DNA of 19,170 nucleotides from Candidatus Pullichristensenella stercoripullorum (GCA_018712885.1 DVGE01000120.1:1-19170), one strand, 5' to 3'. Counted from the stretch's first letter, positions 6,635-14,280 are shown. Program-made: numbers and translations. Notes: generated by a model not told the origin, from the letters alone.

Positions 6635-9600
6635 TTACGCGATGTTCAGGGTGACGGTCGTGGTGATGGGCAGGCACAGCGGGGTGGCCTGGCCGTAGGC
6701 GTTCGGGAAGGAGCCGTTCGGGAAGGCGCGCACGAGCGGGCAGGTGAAGGTGACGTCGAATTCGACGGTGCCGGCCTGCGTGGGCGTGCCGGTGATGCTC
6801 AGCGCGGACTCGTACTCGTAGGAGCCGTTGGCGGCGCTGAAGTTGGTCATGACGGGAGCGACCGTAAGGCCGTAGCTCTCCAGCGTGGCGATGTCTTCCT
6901 CGGCGATCTCGAAGCCGTACTCGAAGGCCTTGTAGTAGTTGCCGGCGTCGATGTCAGCGCGGGAGATGGAGCGGGTGTCGGTGGACTGAGCGTCCTCCGC
7001 GGCCAAAGCGCCGCGGCCGGTCTCGCCGCTGCCGAAGGGATCGTCCTCGTTGACCCAGTACCAGTTGAGGATGCCCCAGATGCCCTCGTAGAGGGAGGCG
7101 TCGGATTCGCCGCCGAAGCCCTGAACGATCGTGTTCGTTCCCTCGGGGATCGAGTAGGTGTCGCTGCCAAAGCCCGCGGGGATGGAGAAGGCGTCCGCCG
7201 TCGCGCCGTACTTGTAGTGCGGGGCGTCGATGGTGATCTCCACATTGTCGCCGACCGCGACATCCGTTGCGCCGTTGACATGCACGGCAGAGCCGATCTC
7301 GAGGTACACAGGCACGTTGGACAGGGTGATGTAGCCGTCCACGCCGAGCAGGTCGACGTCGAACTCCATTTCGCCCTCGGCGGAGGTAGCGCCGCTGATG
7401 AGGCCGTAGTCACCCAGGGTCAGGCCCTCGGGCAGCGTGGTGCCCTCGGCGAGCACGACATCCTGATAGTCGATGCCTTCAAAGGCGATCTGCTGGGACT
7501 GGTTGGCGTTCACGTCGTAGCGGACATGCGCGCCTTCGAGGTTGGAGTAGCCGTTCTTGATGCCGTTGCCGTTGCAGTAGTTCCAGAGAATTTCCTGCGC
7601 GGCCTTGCGCACCGCGGCGTAGTGGGTGTAGGACGGGAAGGTGCCGTCGCCGCCGTTGCTGACCTGCACGCAGTTCAGTTCGGGATCCCAGGTGCCGATC
7701 TCCATGTCGACGACGGGGATCTCGGAGCCGGTGCCGAGGATCTGCTGGTTGCCCTGACGCACCATCAGGTCGATCGGGCAGTAGGTGCCCTGCCAGGCGT
7801 CGGTCTCGAAGATAGCGCGGTTGTCCCACTCGTCGTGAACGAGGGACTTCATGGCGCCGTTGAGCTGGGCGTTGATGTTGCCGATGCGGTTGAAGGAACC
7901 CATGATGCCGGTGGAGTTGCCTTCCTTGAGCGCATGCTCGAAGGGCCTGGCGTAGATCTCGCGGATGACCTGCTCGGTCGCCCAGGTGAACACGCCGCCG
8001 TTGAGGTCGCGGTAGGATTCCTGATCGTTGAGCATCATGTGCTTGATGTGGCAGGTGACGCCCTTGCTGGTGACGCCCTTGGCCACGGCCGCCGCGAACG
8101 CGCCGCCGTGCATGCCATCCTGGCTGTAGTACTCGACGTTACGGCCGGAGAGCGGACTGCGGTGGATGTTCATGGCGTTGCCCTGCCAGTAGGCGGTGCC
8201 GGTGAACAGGGCCTCGTTGCCGATCATCACGCCGAGCTCCTCGATGAGGTCAACGTTGAAGGTAGCCGCCTGGATGGGCGGGCAGGGCCAGAGCGTGCCG
8301 CCGTTGAGCTGCAGCGGGGTCTCGCTGGCGCCGATGGCGGTGACGCCGACCGCAGGGATGTCCTGCACGCCGCCGCCGTTGCGGACGAGGCTGGTCATCT
8401 CTTCCCAGGTGAGCTGGTTCATGAACTGCTCCCACTTCAGGGAACCTTCATCCGTACCCTGCACGACCGCGCCGTTTTCGATATCGAGCTCGAAGTCCAC
8501 GCCGGTCATGTCGAGGATGGAAATTTCGGCGACGTCGCCCTCGTTGCGGGCAGCGGCCTGCGTCCAGGTGGCGGGGGTGCCGCCGTCATAGACGTACCAG
8601 TCCTCATAGCCCTGGTCCATGTAGCTGTGGTAGGTGTACTGGTTGTCCATCAGCGCGAGGTAGTCGGCGTCGATGGTGCGGTCCTCGACGGAAGCCGGCT
8701 CGGGCTGCACAAGGCCGGTGGCGCGGCTGATCATGTTGTTGAGGAGGGAATCATTGACGCTGGTGTAATCGCCCACGAACAGGGGGGTGATCTCCTCGCC
8801 GGAGGTGTAGTCGGTGGTGCAGTTGAGGCCGGCGTCGATGGTGTAGACTTCCTCGAGCACGACTTCGTGGGAGTTGCGGCGGGCGGTGATGCTGTAGGCG
8901 CCGGCCTCCAGCTCATAGCCGGAGAAGCCGTTTTCGTTGGCGTCGTTCCAGTCGAAGCTGGCCATATCCTGGGCGACGAAGTCAATGGTCAAAACCTGGG
9001 ACTCGCCGGGCTGGAGCAGATCGGTCTTGGCAAAACCGACCAGGTTCGCCGAAGCCTTCTCGATGCCGCCGACGGTGTAGGGCGGGTTGGCGTACACCTG
9101 AACCACGTCCTTGCCGGCGGTGTTGCCGACGTTGGTGACCTTGACGCTCATCGACACGATCTGGTGGGGATTGGTGATGACCGTCTCGGCCGCGGGCTCG
9201 GCGATCTCCCATGCAAAGTCCGTGTAGGAGAGGCCGTAGCCGAAGGGATAGAGCACCTGACTGTCGTACCACTCGTCGCCCGTGCCTTCCTCGGCGGCGT
9301 TCATGTCGTCGCAGGCGGTCTCGTAGTACTTGTAGCCGAGGTAGATGCCCTCGCGGTACTCGATGTTGGCGTAAATGGTGGGCTCGCCTTCATAGTAGAA
9401 GTAAGCGTCCATGGCCTCGCCGTTCTCGTCGAGGTTCTGGTACTGCTGGCCGAAGTTCGTCCAGGTCGGGCCGTTGCGGAAGTCCTTTTCCCAAACTTCC
9501 ACGGTGCGGCCGCTGGGGTTGACTTCGCCGCTGAGCAGCTTGCCGATGGCCTCGATGCCGTTGTTGCCGGGGTTGCCGATCCAGAAGATGGCGTCCACGC

Positions 9601-10351
9601 CGTATTCGGAAGTGGCCTTGTCCTCAGCCAGCTCGGGGATCTGGAAGATGTTGGAGGAGTTGATCAGCACGATGATCGGGGTGTCGGGGTAGTACTCCTT
9701 GACGTGCTTGACCAGCGCCTTCTCGTTGTCGTCCAGCATCAGTTCGTGATCCATGGGATCGGAGTGGCCGTCCACGTTGCTGGCGCGCTTGTCAACGCCC
9801 TCGGAACCGGTGCGGGAGAAGACGATGATGGCGGCGTCGTTGTAGCCGTTGTAGGTGCTGGTGGTGGCGGTGGAGTAGTACTCCAGGGGCAGCTCGTTGT
9901 CGGCGGTGCCCAGCGCGTGGTGCATCTCATACAAGCCGGTCAGCTTGGGGTTGACCTTGAAGCCCGCGTTCTCCATCGCCATGGGCAGCGTGCTCATCTC
10001 GATGCCGTTGGCGCCGGTGGTGCCGGCGGCGGAACCGACGGTGGAGGTCACCAGATCGACCGAGTGCATGCCGAAGAGCGAAACGCGGGCGCCCTTCTCC
10101 AGGGGCAGCGCGTCGTTCTCATTCTTGAGCATGACGAAGCCTTCGGAAGCGACCTCGATGGCCAGATCCTTGGCTACGAGCTGCTCTTCTTCAAAGCTGG
10201 AAAAGTCGGTGTAGTACTTGCCGTTGGTGCCGGCAAAGCCGTAATCGTTCCCGGCGGGAACGATGGTCTCGCCCACCGCCAGCGTCTGACCAAATACGAT
10301 GGTCAGCGCGAGCAGCAGGGCGATCAGTTGCAGGGGCCTGCGATGTTTCAT
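6635..10351 (-). CDS. Large secreted GH3 beta-glycosidase, permuted, with C-terminal Ig-like modules
   Basis: A 1238-residue exported family 3 glycosidase. Residues 1-28 are a signal peptide; there is no membrane anchor. The domain order is permuted: alpha/beta sandwich domain at about 68-375 (GFVMLKNENDALPL), Fn3-like at about 400-505 (TNVGNTAGKDVVQVY), then the TIM barrel at about 610-930. Likely nucleophile is Asp851 (FETDAW) and likely acid/base Glu184 (GSEGVD); NIHRSPLSGRNVEYYSQD and IKHMMLND are present. Residues about 950-1238 form an unusual tail with two putative-Ig (He_PIG-like) patterns, LPEGLTLGDYGLISG near 975 and LSITGTPTQAGTVEFDV near 1190. It is longer than most GH3 enzymes. 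The pocket motif D-GP-G of other family members reads SETPLQL here, so specificity or activity may be altered. The start ATG follows AAAGGAGCAGG. It is a paralogue of the anchored GH3 downstream. Confidence 0.9.
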   Translation of the reverse strand: MKHRRPLQLIALLLALTIVFGQTLAVGETIVPAGNDYGFAGTNGKYYTDFSSFEEEQLVAKDLAIEVASEGFVMLKNENDALPLEKGARVSLFGMHSVDLVTSTVGSAAGTTGANGIEMSTLPMAMENAGFKVNPKLTGLYEMHHALGTADNELPLEYYSTATTSTYNGYNDAAIIVFSRTGSEGVDKRASNVDGHSDPMDHELMLDDNEKALVKHVKEYYPDTPIIVLINSSNIFQIPELAEDKATSEYGVDAIFWIGNPGNNGIEAIGKLLSGEVNPSGRTVEVWEKDFRNGPTWTNFGQQYQNLDENGEAMDAYFYYEGEPTIYANIEYREGIYLGYKYYETACDDMNAAEEGTGDEWYDSQVLYPFGYGLSYTDFAWEIAEPAAETVITNPHQIVSMSVKVTNVGNTAGKDVVQVYANPPYTVGGIEKASANLVGFAKTDLLQPGESQVLTIDFVAQDMASFDWNDANENGFSGYELEAGAYSITARRNSHEVVLEEVYTIDAGLNCTTDYTSGEEITPLFVGDYTSVNDSLLNNMISRATGLVQPEPASVEDRTIDADYLALMDNQYTYHSYMDQGYEDWYVYDGGTPATWTQAAARNEGDVAEISILDMTGVDFELDIENGAVVQGTDEGSLKWEQFMNQLTWEEMTSLVRNGGGVQDIPAVGVTAIGASETPLQLNGGTLWPCPPIQAATFNVDLIEELGVMIGNEALFTGTAYWQGNAMNIHRSPLSGRNVEYYSQDGMHGGAFAAAVAKGVTSKGVTCHIKHMMLNDQESYRDLNGGVFTWATEQVIREIYARPFEHALKEGNSTGIMGSFNRIGNINAQLNGAMKSLVHDEWDNRAIFETDAWQGTYCPIDLMVRQGNQQILGTGSEIPVVDMEIGTWDPELNCVQVSNGGDGTFPSYTHYAAVRKAAQEILWNYCNGNGIKNGYSNLEGAHVRYDVNANQSQQIAFEGIDYQDVVLAEGTTLPEGLTLGDYGLISGATSAEGEMEFDVDLLGVDGYITLSNVPVYLEIGSAVHVNGATDVAVGDNVEITIDAPHYKYGATADAFSIPAGFGSDTYSIPEGTNTIVQGFGGESDASLYEGIWGILNWYWVNEDDPFGSGETGRGALAAEDAQSTDTRSISRADIDAGNYYKAFEYGFEIAEEDIATLESYGLTVAPVMTNFSAANGSYEYESALSITGTPTQAGTVEFDVTFTCPLVRAFPNGSFPNAYGQATPLCLPITTTVTLNIA

Positions 10352-10410
10352 AGATACCTGCTCCTTTCCTCTTTTTAATCACGCCCGCTTGTGCGGACGG
10401 AATTAACCTT

Positions 10411-11865
10411 TCATCCCGCGCAGTTGAAGCGGAAGCTGTAAAAGTCCATCGCGCCCTTGCCGCGGAAGCGGAAGTAGAGGGCGTGCACGCCGTCTTCAAG
10501 GTCGATGGGCGCGCCGGATTCGCTGCGCCTGCCCTGCGCGCGCACGGGAAGGCGGGCGCTGACGCTGGCAAAGTCCGGGGTGGTGGAGACTTCGACGACG
10601 CCGTCGCACTTGCCGCCGAAACCAATGTCGATGCCGGCGAGCCCTTCAATCTGGAAGTACTTGAAGCCGGCAACCGCGCCGTCGCGCATGTTGGCGATGT
10701 ACTGGGTGCTGCCGTGGTCGTCGTCCTTGCCGTTCTGGGTGAAATAGGGGTGCTTGCGCAGCTTCCACTGGGAAAGGAAGCTGTCGATGCGCCCCACGCC
10801 GTCCTTCGACCAGAGGTTGCAGGCGATGCGCGCCTCGTACTGGCCTTCGCCGCGCAGCGGGCCGCCGTTCAAGCCGCAGCTGGTGACCTCGGCCTGCAAA
10901 AAGCGACCGTCGTCGGTGCGGGTGAGCTTCTCGGCGCAGGCCTGGCGCGCGTAGGAGGTGCGGTTGGTCTGGCGATGGTAGAAGATGTAGAAGTCCTCGC
11001 CGAGATGGAGCATGCCGCCGTGGGTGTTGCCGAGGTAGTTGGTGGCGTGGGCCTCGTCGCGGCCATCGAGGAAGACGTCGCCGATGTCCACCAGCGTGCC
11101 GCCGAAGCGGTAGCCGCCGTCGGGCCGGTCGCTGACCGCGTAGCAGAGCTCGTGGTTGTGGCGGGAGGAATAGACGAAGATGTACTTGCCGTCCACCTTG
11201 CGGATGGAGGAGGCCTCAAAAAACTCGTGGCCGGCGAAGTCGCCCACGTCGCCCTTGCCCTTGCAGGGCAGCATCAGCGTGGGGCCCTTGCGGATGGTCA
11301 TCATGTCCTTCTCCAGCTCCATGACCACGCAGCCGGTGTTTTTCAGATCGTGGAAGCGGCTGCTGACAAAGGGGATCTTGGTCTGGAAGCCGGAGAAGAG
11401 GTAGACGCGGCCGTCGTCGTCCACCAGCACGCCGGGGTCGAAGGGGAATTCGTCGCCGGAGCGGCTGCCCCAGTCGCGGCCGTCGGGGAAGTGGATGTGG
11501 CCGTAGTATTCGTACTTGCCCGCCGGGGTGTCGCACACGGCCACGCCCATCACGCCCATGAAATCGAAGGCGTAATAGAGGTAGAAGCGGCCGTCCGGCC
11601 CCTGCACCATGTCCGGCGCGTAGAGGCTGCGGAAACCGCGGCGGTTGAGGGGATCCTGATCTCTTTTATAGATGACGCCCTCGTAGCGCCAGGCGGAAAG
11701 ATCGTCCACCGGCGCCGACCAGCAGACATAATCGTTGACGCAGAACATCGGCGCGCCGAAGCGGTCATGCGAGCCGTATACATATACGCGCCCGTCCACC
11801 ACGCGCGGCTCCCCGTCCGGTATATACTCATAACCGGGCAGATAGGGGTTGAACGCCTGGGCCAT
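10411..11865 (-). CDS. GH43 glycosidase with C-terminal CBM6-like domain (beta-xylosidase/arabinofuranosidase type)
   Basis: A 484-residue five-bladed beta-propeller glycosidase, first gene of the operon. Candidate catalytic residues of GH43 are visible: general base Asp17 (EYIPDGEPRV), pKa-modulating Asp85 (LYAPDMV), general acid Glu217 (HEFFEASS), and the central His282 (NTHGGM). The last 110-120 residues (FKYFQIEGLAGIDIGFGG to the end) look like a CBM6-type beta-sandwich, an arrangement found in beta-xylosidases and arabinofuranosidases. There is no signal peptide, so it should act in the cytoplasm on imported short oligosaccharides. The ATG is preceded by GAGGAGGG. The exact linkage cut is not readable from the sequence. 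Confidence 0.9.
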   Translation of the reverse strand: MAQAFNPYLPGYEYIPDGEPRVVDGRVYVYGSHDRFGAPMFCVNDYVCWSAPVDDLSAWRYEGVIYKRDQDPLNRRGFRSLYAPDMVQGPDGRFYLYYAFDFMGVMGVAVCDTPAGKYEYYGHIHFPDGRDWGSRSGDEFPFDPGVLVDDDGRVYLFSGFQTKIPFVSSRFHDLKNTGCVVMELEKDMMTIRKGPTLMLPCKGKGDVGDFAGHEFFEASSIRKVDGKYIFVYSSRHNHELCYAVSDRPDGGYRFGGTLVDIGDVFLDGRDEAHATNYLGNTHGGMLHLGEDFYIFYHRQTNRTSYARQACAEKLTRTDDGRFLQAEVTSCGLNGGPLRGEGQYEARIACNLWSKDGVGRIDSFLSQWKLRKHPYFTQNGKDDDHGSTQYIANMRDGAVAGFKYFQIEGLAGIDIGFGGKCDGVVEVSTTPDFASVSARLPVRAQGRRSESGAPIDLEDGVHALYFRFRGKGAMDFYSFRFNCAG

Positions 11866-11882
11866 TGCCGTCCCTCCTCACG

Positions 11883-11895
11883 GGCGCTATGCGCC
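11883..11895 (-). promoter_or_regulatory. Small leader hairpin ahead of the GH43 ribosome site
   Basis: GGCGC and GCGCC arms with a 3-base loop lie between the predicted transcription start (about 11905) and the GAGGAGGG ribosome site of the GH43 gene. It is short and may only stabilise the 5' end of the operon mRNA. Confidence 0.35.
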
Positions 11896-11911
11896 TGTTT
11901 TCACTGTCATC

Positions 11912-11920
11912 ATTATAGCA
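11912..11920 (-). promoter_or_regulatory. Extended -10 promoter of the glycosidase operon
   Basis: On the minus strand TGCTATAAT gives a consensus -10 hexamer (TATAAT at 11912-11917) with a TG extension. At the 17-base position the -35 reads GCCCCA, which is no match to TTGACA. A perfect -10 with no -35 is typical of promoters that need an activator. The predicted start is near 11905, giving a leader of about 40 bases. The upstream gene ends in a strong terminator, so this should be the operon's own promoter. Confidence 0.7.
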
Positions 11921-11949
11921 AGCGGCGGCGAAAATGGGGCGCGCGGTTC

Positions 11950-11979
11950 CTAAACTGTCGATTTTTGTCTCTAATTTGT
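11950..11979 (-). promoter_or_regulatory. Tandem LytTR (AgrA-type) binding site
   Basis: Read on the minus strand, ACAAATTAG (11971-11979) is followed after exactly 12 bases by ACAGTTTAG (11950-11958). The proximal copy fits the LytTR consensus [TA][AC][CA]GTTN[AG][TG] at all nine positions, and ACAGTTNAG is the AgrA half-site. The distal copy matches seven of nine bases of the proximal one. The 21-bp period puts both on the same DNA face, as for AgrA, VirR and similar regulators. The proximal copy ends about 10 bases upstream of the -35 position, where an activator would sit. The regulator at 13440-14150 is the likely protein; the second LytTR regulator at 17117 is an alternative. Confidence 0.7.
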
Positions 11980-12044
11980 TTTGTAAAGGTGAATCGAAGG
12001 GGTCTAATACTCTCCCGCAAATGAGACAGAACGGCCGATGAATT

Positions 12045-12070
12045 TTGTGCAATATGCACAATTTGATTGT
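12045..12070. promoter_or_regulatory. Overlapping palindromes upstream of the operon promoter
   Basis: Two overlapping dyads: TTGTGC-5-GCACAA at 12045-12061 and ACAAT-3-ATTGT at 12058-12070. They lie about 140-165 bases upstream of the predicted start, in an AT-rich island between the kinase terminator and the LytTR site. They could bind a second regulator or be chance; no named operator family fits. Confidence 0.35.
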
Positions 12071-12081
12071 CGTTTGCGCGC

Positions 12082-12105
12082 AAAAAAAAACCCGCCGAGG
12101 CGGGG
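12082..12105 (-). terminator. Rho-independent terminator of the regulator/kinase operon
   Basis: On the minus strand CCCGC-CTCG-GCGGG is followed at once by nine T residues (12082-12090), 15 bases past the histidine kinase stop. It should insulate the glycosidase operon from read-through out of the two-component genes. Confidence 0.9.
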
Positions 12106-12120
12106 CGCGGCCATGCGCCG

Positions 12121-13440
12121 CTACGGTCTTTCCTGATGGAGCGGCAAGAGCACGAGCAGCTGGAAGCAGCCGTCCTCGGCGCGAATGTTGACGTTGCCGC
12201 CGTATTTGCGGGCGTTTTCGCGGATGTTGCGGATGCCGTAGCCGTGCAGCGACTGGTTTTTCTTGGTGGTGAGGGGCAGGCCGCCCTCGAAGTGCGGCGC
12301 CTCGTCGTAGAAATTCTCAAAGCGGATGATGACGAACTGGTTCTGCGCGTATACGTACACCTTGATCTGGCGCTTTTCCGGGTCTTCGAGCTTTTCCGCG
12401 GACTCGATGGCGTTGTCCAGGGCGTTGCCGAAGATGGAGCACAGATCCATGGCGTTGACGAAATCCAGCGGCGCGGCGTCGGCGTAGGCCAAAAGCTGGA
12501 TGCCCTTTTCCCGGCAGAGCATGCTCTTGCCCGAAAGCATGGTGTCCACCACGGGATTGCCGGTCTTGTGCTGGGTGCCGTAGATCTCCAGGCTCTCGTT
12601 GAGCTGCTTTAAGTAGGATTCCTGCTTTTGCGGGTCGCGCTCGGCGCGGATCGCGGCCACCTGATGTTTGAGGTCGTGGTACTGTTTTTTGATGATCTCG
12701 TCGTTTTCGCGGTAGCGGCGGTACTGCTCGTACTGGCTCTGGAAGAGGTTGTTCATGCTCTCCAGTTCGTAGCGCAGCTGCACTTCGCGCAGGTTCTCCT
12801 TGTGGGCGTAGAGCAGCATCATGCCGGCGAAGTCCACCAGCGTGCGCACGGTGAGCATGCCGACGCCCAGCGACTGGGCGTAGGGCGTGTCCTGAAAGGC
12901 GAAGCTGACGTTGCTGAAGGCAAACACCGCCACGGCGATCATCGCGGCGCTGACCGTGTCCCGCCCGCGGGTATGGATGGGCCGCGACTCTCCCCACGGG
13001 CGCTTTTCCAGCAGCCACACCGCCGCGAAGCAGGCCGCGTAGACGGCGCCGCCGATGGCGATGGCGCTGGGGATGCCGCTGTGCGTGCGCACGGAGAAGT
13101 AATAGACGGCCTCCCAGCCCAGCGAGGCGACGAACTCCGCCACCACGAAGGCGTGCGCCCAGGTGTAGCACGCCTCCAGCCAGCCTTGCCCGGCGCAGAA
13201 GCGGATGCAGGCGTACATGGCCGCCAAGCCCAGCGTGAAAAAGCCGATCCACGGCAGGCCGTAGGTGCCCACGCGCGCCTCGTTCACCACCCAGAGCGCG
13301 ACGAGCGTCGCAAGCAGCGCCAGGGCCGGCATCCAGCCCTTGCGCCGCCGGGGAGAACAGCAGATATACGTCAGGCAGGCGACCCATTCGGCGATGCTCG
13401 TGTAGATGCTGGGCATGACCAGCGCGCTGAATTCCCGCAT
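12121..13440 (-). CDS. GHKL-type sensor histidine kinase
   Basis: A 439-residue membrane sensor kinase of the AgrC-like GHKL type. The N-terminal 210 residues hold about six hydrophobic segments with no large extracytoplasmic domain, so the signal is probably sensed in or near the membrane. A coiled linker (about 215-250) leads to the phospho-acceptor motif YHDLKHQ with His255. The ATPase domain (about 325-437) shows the N box FGNALDNAIES and the G box HGYGIRNIREN. The start codon overlaps the regulator's stop codon by one base (TGATG), implying translational coupling. No agrB/agrD-like peptide genes are seen nearby, so the signal is unknown. By position it should phosphorylate the regulator encoded just upstream. 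Confidence 0.9.
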   Translation of the reverse strand: MREFSALVMPSIYTSIAEWVACLTYICCSPRRRKGWMPALALLATLVALWVVNEARVGTYGLPWIGFFTLGLAAMYACIRFCAGQGWLEACYTWAHAFVVAEFVASLGWEAVYYFSVRTHSGIPSAIAIGGAVYAACFAAVWLLEKRPWGESRPIHTRGRDTVSAAMIAVAVFAFSNVSFAFQDTPYAQSLGVGMLTVRTLVDFAGMMLLYAHKENLREVQLRYELESMNNLFQSQYEQYRRYRENDEIIKKQYHDLKHQVAAIRAERDPQKQESYLKQLNESLEIYGTQHKTGNPVVDTMLSGKSMLCREKGIQLLAYADAAPLDFVNAMDLCSIFGNALDNAIESAEKLEDPEKRQIKVYVYAQNQFVIIRFENFYDEAPHFEGGLPLTTKKNQSLHGYGIRNIRENARKYGGNVNIRAEDGCFQLLVLLPLHQERP

Positions 13441-14150
13441 CAGTTGTTCACCCCGCCCAGATAGTTGGTCAGCGCCTCCATGAACGCCTTGCGGCGCGGG
13501 CGGCTGATGGCCAGCGGCTGACCCGCGACGGTCACGGTGTCCAGTTCCACGCTTTCCACAAAGTTGAGGTTGACCAGAAAGCAGTTGTTGCAGCGGAAGA
13601 AACCGTAGGGGCCGAACGTCTCCTCCATCTTGCGCATGGTCTCGCGCAGCGTGTATTCCCTGCCGTCCTCGGCGTGGACGATGATGCGATGGCTGTAGCT
13701 TTCAAAATAGTGGATCTTTTCCGCGTCCAGGCGCAAAAGGCCCTTGCCCGTGGGTACGGCGATATACTGCGTGCGCTTTTTGCGCAGCGCCACCGCTCGG
13801 CGGAACACGTGCTCCAGCGAGGGATAGCTGATGGGCTTGACGAGGAAATCCATGGCGTTGACGGCGTAGCCGCGCACGGCGAAGTTGACCATCTGCGTCA
13901 CGAAGATGAGGATCACGTCCGTATCCAGCTCGCGGATGCGCTCGGCGGCGCGCATGCCGTCCATGCGGCGCATCTGGATGTCGAGCAGGATGATGTCGTA
14001 GTTGGCGGCGTAGCCTTCGAGGATCTCGTCGCCATCGCTGAAGACGCTGGTGCGGAACTGTTCGCCGTTCTCGCGCGCGTAGCGCTCCACGGCGGCAAGG
14101 AGCTCCCGCTGGTTCTTGGGGTCGTCTTCCACGATCGCAATGTGCAGCAC
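13440..14150 (-). CDS. LytTR-family response regulator
   Basis: A 236-residue regulator with an N-terminal receiver domain (acidic pair IVEDD at 6-10, phospho-acceptor Asp57 in ILLDIQM, conserved Lys in LVKPIS) and a C-terminal LytTR DNA-binding domain (about 130-232, with YIAVPTGKGLLRL, FFRCNNCFLVNL and a C-terminal RRKAF). The start is GTG at 14150, supported by AGGGGGAG about 7 bases upstream and by immediate entry into the receiver domain. It is the first gene of the two-component operon and has its own good promoter. LytTR proteins bind pairs of ACAGTTNAG-like 9-mers; one such pair lies ahead of the glycosidase operon. Confidence 0.93.
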   Translation of the reverse strand: MLHIAIVEDDPKNQRELLAAVERYARENGEQFRTSVFSDGDEILEGYAANYDIILLDIQMRRMDGMRAAERIRELDTDVILIFVTQMVNFAVRGYAVNAMDFLVKPISYPSLEHVFRRAVALRKKRTQYIAVPTGKGLLRLDAEKIHYFESYSHRIIVHAEDGREYTLRETMRKMEETFGPYGFFRCNNCFLVNLNFVESVELDTVTVAGQPLAISRPRRKAFMEALTNYLGGVNN

Positions 14151-14182
14151 GAGCGCTCCCCCTTTCGCGTAGCTGTAAAACT

Positions 14183-14211
14183 ATCATAACACCAACGCGC
14201 GCATCTTGCAA
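14183..14211 (-). promoter_or_regulatory. Promoter of the regulator/kinase operon
   Basis: On the minus strand TTGCAA (14206-14211), a 17-base spacer and TATGAT (14183-14188) with a TG one base ahead give a near-consensus housekeeping promoter. Predicted start is about 14176, leaving a leader of about 25 bases before the GTG. No LytTR-type repeat was found beside it, so autoregulation by that route is not supported. Confidence 0.75.
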
Positions 14212-14247
14212 GCGCGTGCAGGCAAATCATGTCGAAGAACGGCCAAA

Positions 14248-14275
14248 ATGGTAAAAATATCATCGCTTTTACCAT
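14248..14275. promoter_or_regulatory. 28-bp inverted repeat in the divergent gap, operator candidate
   Basis: ATGGTAAAA and TTTTACCAT form perfect 9-bp arms around a 10-base centre, between the regulator promoter (-) and the GH3 gene (+). The size and symmetry suit a dimeric repressor or activator. It ends 5 bases before the weak plus-strand promoter, so it would most likely control the GH3 gene. The binding protein is not identifiable. Confidence 0.5.
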
Positions 14276-14280
14276 ATATG

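Noticed and set aside
5180..10378. A very long open frame (1732 codons) on the plus strand across two leftward genes, and a similar one at 1867-5253
   Set aside because: They are antisense to well-supported GH3 and binding-protein genes, have His/Val/Gly/Ala/Asp-rich low-complexity products with no family features, and have no ribosome sites. GC-rich codon bias explains the lack of stops.
10381..10410. Hairpin between the GH43 and large GH3 genes as a possible terminator
   Set aside because: It has only a 7-bp stem with a G-U pair and no U tract, and the genes are 59 bases apart with a ribosome site; they are most likely one transcript.
14168..14176. A weak LytTR-like half-site (ACAGCTACG on the minus strand) near the regulator promoter
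   Set aside because: It lacks the GTT core and has no partner 21 bp away.
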